Below are positions 62,450 through 64,000 of a DNA stretch of 64,000 nt, in pieces. The stretch is from Brucepastera parasyntrophica (GTDB lineage: Bacteria > Spirochaetota > Spirochaetia > Treponematales > Treponemataceae): the NCBI RefSeq assembly GCF_022376835.1, contig NZ_CP084606.1:2536501-2600500 (forward strand), in the 5' to 3' direction. The notes beneath the pieces were generated by a model. That model was not told where the DNA came from and searched no databases. It saw only the letters and a list, made by a program, of their open reading frames with translations. The number at the start of each line of letters is the position of its first letter. Positions within the stretch are counted from its first letter, which is position 1. The position numbers and the translations under genes are program-made.

Positions 62450-64000
62450 TTATTTTACCTTGAGCAGAATTGCGTTGACCGCCACTATAATGGTCGAAAG
62501 ACTCATCAGTACCGCTCCTGCGGCCGGGCTCAGAATAAACCCGACCGGAGCCAGGACTCCCGCCGCCAGCGGAATGGCAATGATATTATATCCGGCACCC
62601 CACCATAAATTCTGGACCATTTTGCGGGTGGTTTTTTTTGCAAGGGTCAGGAATGCAAGGATATCCTCAGGATCGCTTTTAACCAGCACCACATCCGCGG
62701 AATTGACTGCGATGTCCGTTCCCGCACCTATGGCCACTCCCACATCGGCCCTGGCAAGACTCGGCGCATCGTTAATGCCGTCTCCCACCATCATGGTAAC
62801 TTTTCCCTGTTCATGATACTCCCGGACTGCCGTTTCCTTATTCTCCGGCAGCATGTCCGCACGGTAATCTTTCAGTCCAAGCAAGCCCGCTGTCTTTTCC
62901 GCCGCCGCCTGATTATCGCCGGTAAGCATGACCGGAATAATATGGCGCGCTGCGAGGCCTTCCAGCAGAGGCTTCGCTCCGGCTTTTATCTCATCTCCCT
63001 GGGCAATCAACCCGGCCGGTTTTCCGTCAAGCAGCAGAAAACTCACCGAGTAACCATTCCCGGACAATTCCGCGTACTCTGATTTTGAGTAGGGAATAGA
63101 ATGTTTATCCAGATACGCGGCGCTGACAATAGCTGCTTCGCGCCCGTCTTCAAGACACCCTGTTAAGCCTTCTCCTGCAAGGACCTTTACATCCTTCGCC
63201 GCAGCCGGCTTAAGCTGTCTTTCCGCAGCTTCCTTCATGATACTCGCCGCCAGCGGATGCGAGGACGCGGTCTCCAGGGCGGCGGCCGCGGATACAATAT
63301 CGTTTTCTCCCAGCTTCCGGTCGAAGGAACGGACTGCGCTCACCCGGAAGTTTCCTTCGGTCAGGGTCCCTGTCTTATCCATTAAAACGACGTTAACCTT
63401 CGGCGCGGTTTCCAGGGCTTTTCTGTTCCGTATCAGGAGGCCGCTCCGCGCTCCCAGCGAAGTGGATCGCGCGACCACCAGGGGGATGGCGAGCCCCAAA
63501 GCATGGGGGCAGGCAATAACCAGGACCGTCACCATCCGGGTAATGGAGGTGCTGATATCCCGCGTAACCGCATACCAGATGATTAGTGAGGCGAGCCCCG
63601 CTCCCACGGCTACATAAAACAGCCAGCGGGCGACTCTGTCCGACATGGTTTCCGCCCTGGATTTTTCCTGCCGGGCGCTGCCCACGAGCTGCATTACCCT
63701 GGCGAGGTATCCCGATTCGCCGGTACCTGTTACGGTAATGGTCAGACTGCCGGATCCGTTCAAGGACCCTCCGATAACCTTGTCGCCCGCCTTTTTCGGA
63801 ACTTCCCTGGCTTCTCCGGTGACCATGGATTCATTAATACTGCTGCTTCCATTCAGGACAGTACCGTCCGAGGGAACCTTCTCGCCGGCTTTTATAAGCA
63901 CTGTCTGTCCGACTGACAGGTCCCTGAGGGGAATGACGGCATAACTGCCGTCCGGCTGCAGAACCGAGGCCTGTGCCGGCAGCAGTTCCGCCATTTTTTT
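62450..64000 (-). CDS. Copper/silver-type P1B ATPase (CopB-like), N-terminus outside window
   Basis: At least 516 residues visible; the gene continues beyond the right edge. Actuator domain with SSINESMVTGEAREVPKKAG, membrane metal-site motif VIACPHALGLAIPLVVARST (CPH, typical of CopB-type P1B-3 pumps), phosphorylation site VVLMDKTGTLTEGN, and hinge MVGDGINDAPSLARADVGVA. It exports Cu2+/Ag+ or related metals from the cytoplasm. Convergent with TetR. Confidence 0.9.
   Translation of the reverse strand, partial: KKMAELLPAQASVLQPDGSYAVIPLRDLSVGQTVLIKAGEKVPSDGTVLNGSSSINESMVTGEAREVPKKAGDKVIGGSLNGSGSLTITVTGTGESGYLARVMQLVGSARQEKSRAETMSDRVARWLFYVAVGAGLASLIIWYAVTRDISTSITRMVTVLVIACPHALGLAIPLVVARSTSLGARSGLLIRNRKALETAPKVNVVLMDKTGTLTEGNFRVSAVRSFDRKLGENDIVSAAAALETASSHPLAASIMKEAAERQLKPAAAKDVKVLAGEGLTGCLEDGREAAIVSAAYLDKHSIPYSKSEYAELSGNGYSVSFLLLDGKPAGLIAQGDEIKAGAKPLLEGLAARHIIPVMLTGDNQAAAEKTAGLLGLKDYRADMLPENKETAVREYHEQGKVTMMVGDGINDAPSLARADVGVAIGAGTDIAVNSADVVLVKSDPEDILAFLTLAKKTTRKMVQNLWWGAGYNIIAIPLAAGVLAPVGFILSPAAGAVLMSLSTIIVAVNAILLKVK

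Noticed and set aside
1..64000. CRISPR array
   Set aside because: No regularly spaced direct repeats with unique spacers were seen; the repeats present are att, arm, operator or paired palindromes.
62450..64000. CPx-type (CPC) copper exporter CopA
   Set aside because: The membrane motif is CPH, which fits the CopB (P1B-3) group better.

Overview
This window looks like a bacterial chromosome carrying a complete temperate siphovirus-type prophage, probably in a spirochaete of the Treponema group. That assignment is an inference. It rests on a DUF261-type gene (a family known mainly from Borrelia and Treponema), several lipoproteins with spirochaete-style lipoboxes, a CsgG/LpoB-like lipoprotein, rubrerythrin and Bcp oxygen-defence genes, tRNAs without encoded CCA, and moderate base composition. 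No 16S or housekeeping marker is present to settle it.

Layout. 1-2502: end of a TonB-like gene, then a PadR regulator overlapping a DUF1700/DUF4097 membrane gene behind a strong promoter with inverted repeats. 2547-2620: tRNA-Arg(CCT), the integration target. 2574-32510: prophage bounded by perfect 47-bp direct repeats. In order it holds integrase, a cargo lipoprotein, a CI-like repressor with palindromic operators, an early operon whose gaps carry folded RNAs and a tRNA-like gene, replication and modification genes (SSB-like, NinG, methyltransferase, replication initiator), HNH/TerS/TerL, portal, protease, capsid, head-tail connectors, tail tube, tail chaperone pair, tape measure, one giant tail-tip/fibre gene, a small accessory block, and a lysis block (holin plus overlapping spanin-like genes). 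I could not find an endolysin.

32531-64000: host accessory DNA. It includes a scar of an older related integration, MarR-glgB, a flavin oxidoreductase, MscS channel, Asp/Glu racemase, DUF2461, rubrerythrin and peroxiredoxin, tRNA-Ile2-type(CAT) with a decayed duplicate, a LytS-like kinase and regulator pair, a relic beta-propeller gene, lipoprotein and membrane genes, a cytidine deaminase fused to a LuxR-type DNA-binding domain, an AlkD-like HEAT protein, a class II aaRS-like protein, a candidate Mn2+ riboswitch before a metallo-beta-lactamase-fold gene, an exported flavodoxin, a MacAB-TolC-type exporter with a small possible peptide gene upstream, a TetR/dehydrogenase pair and a CopB-type P-ATPase running off the right edge.

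One technical point dominates interpretation. At least ten genes are broken by a frame change of the same sign (one base missing), nearly always inside a short homopolymer, in phage and host genes alike. That pattern suggests sequencing or assembly undercalls, so I annotate these as single genes with a frame break. The exception is the tail chaperone, where an in-frame CCCTTTA heptamer fits true programmed -1 frameshifting. The most novel candidates are the deaminase-LuxR fusion, the structured early leader and tRNA-like RNA of the prophage, the cluster of tiny membrane peptides, and the peptide-like gene ahead of MacAB-TolC.
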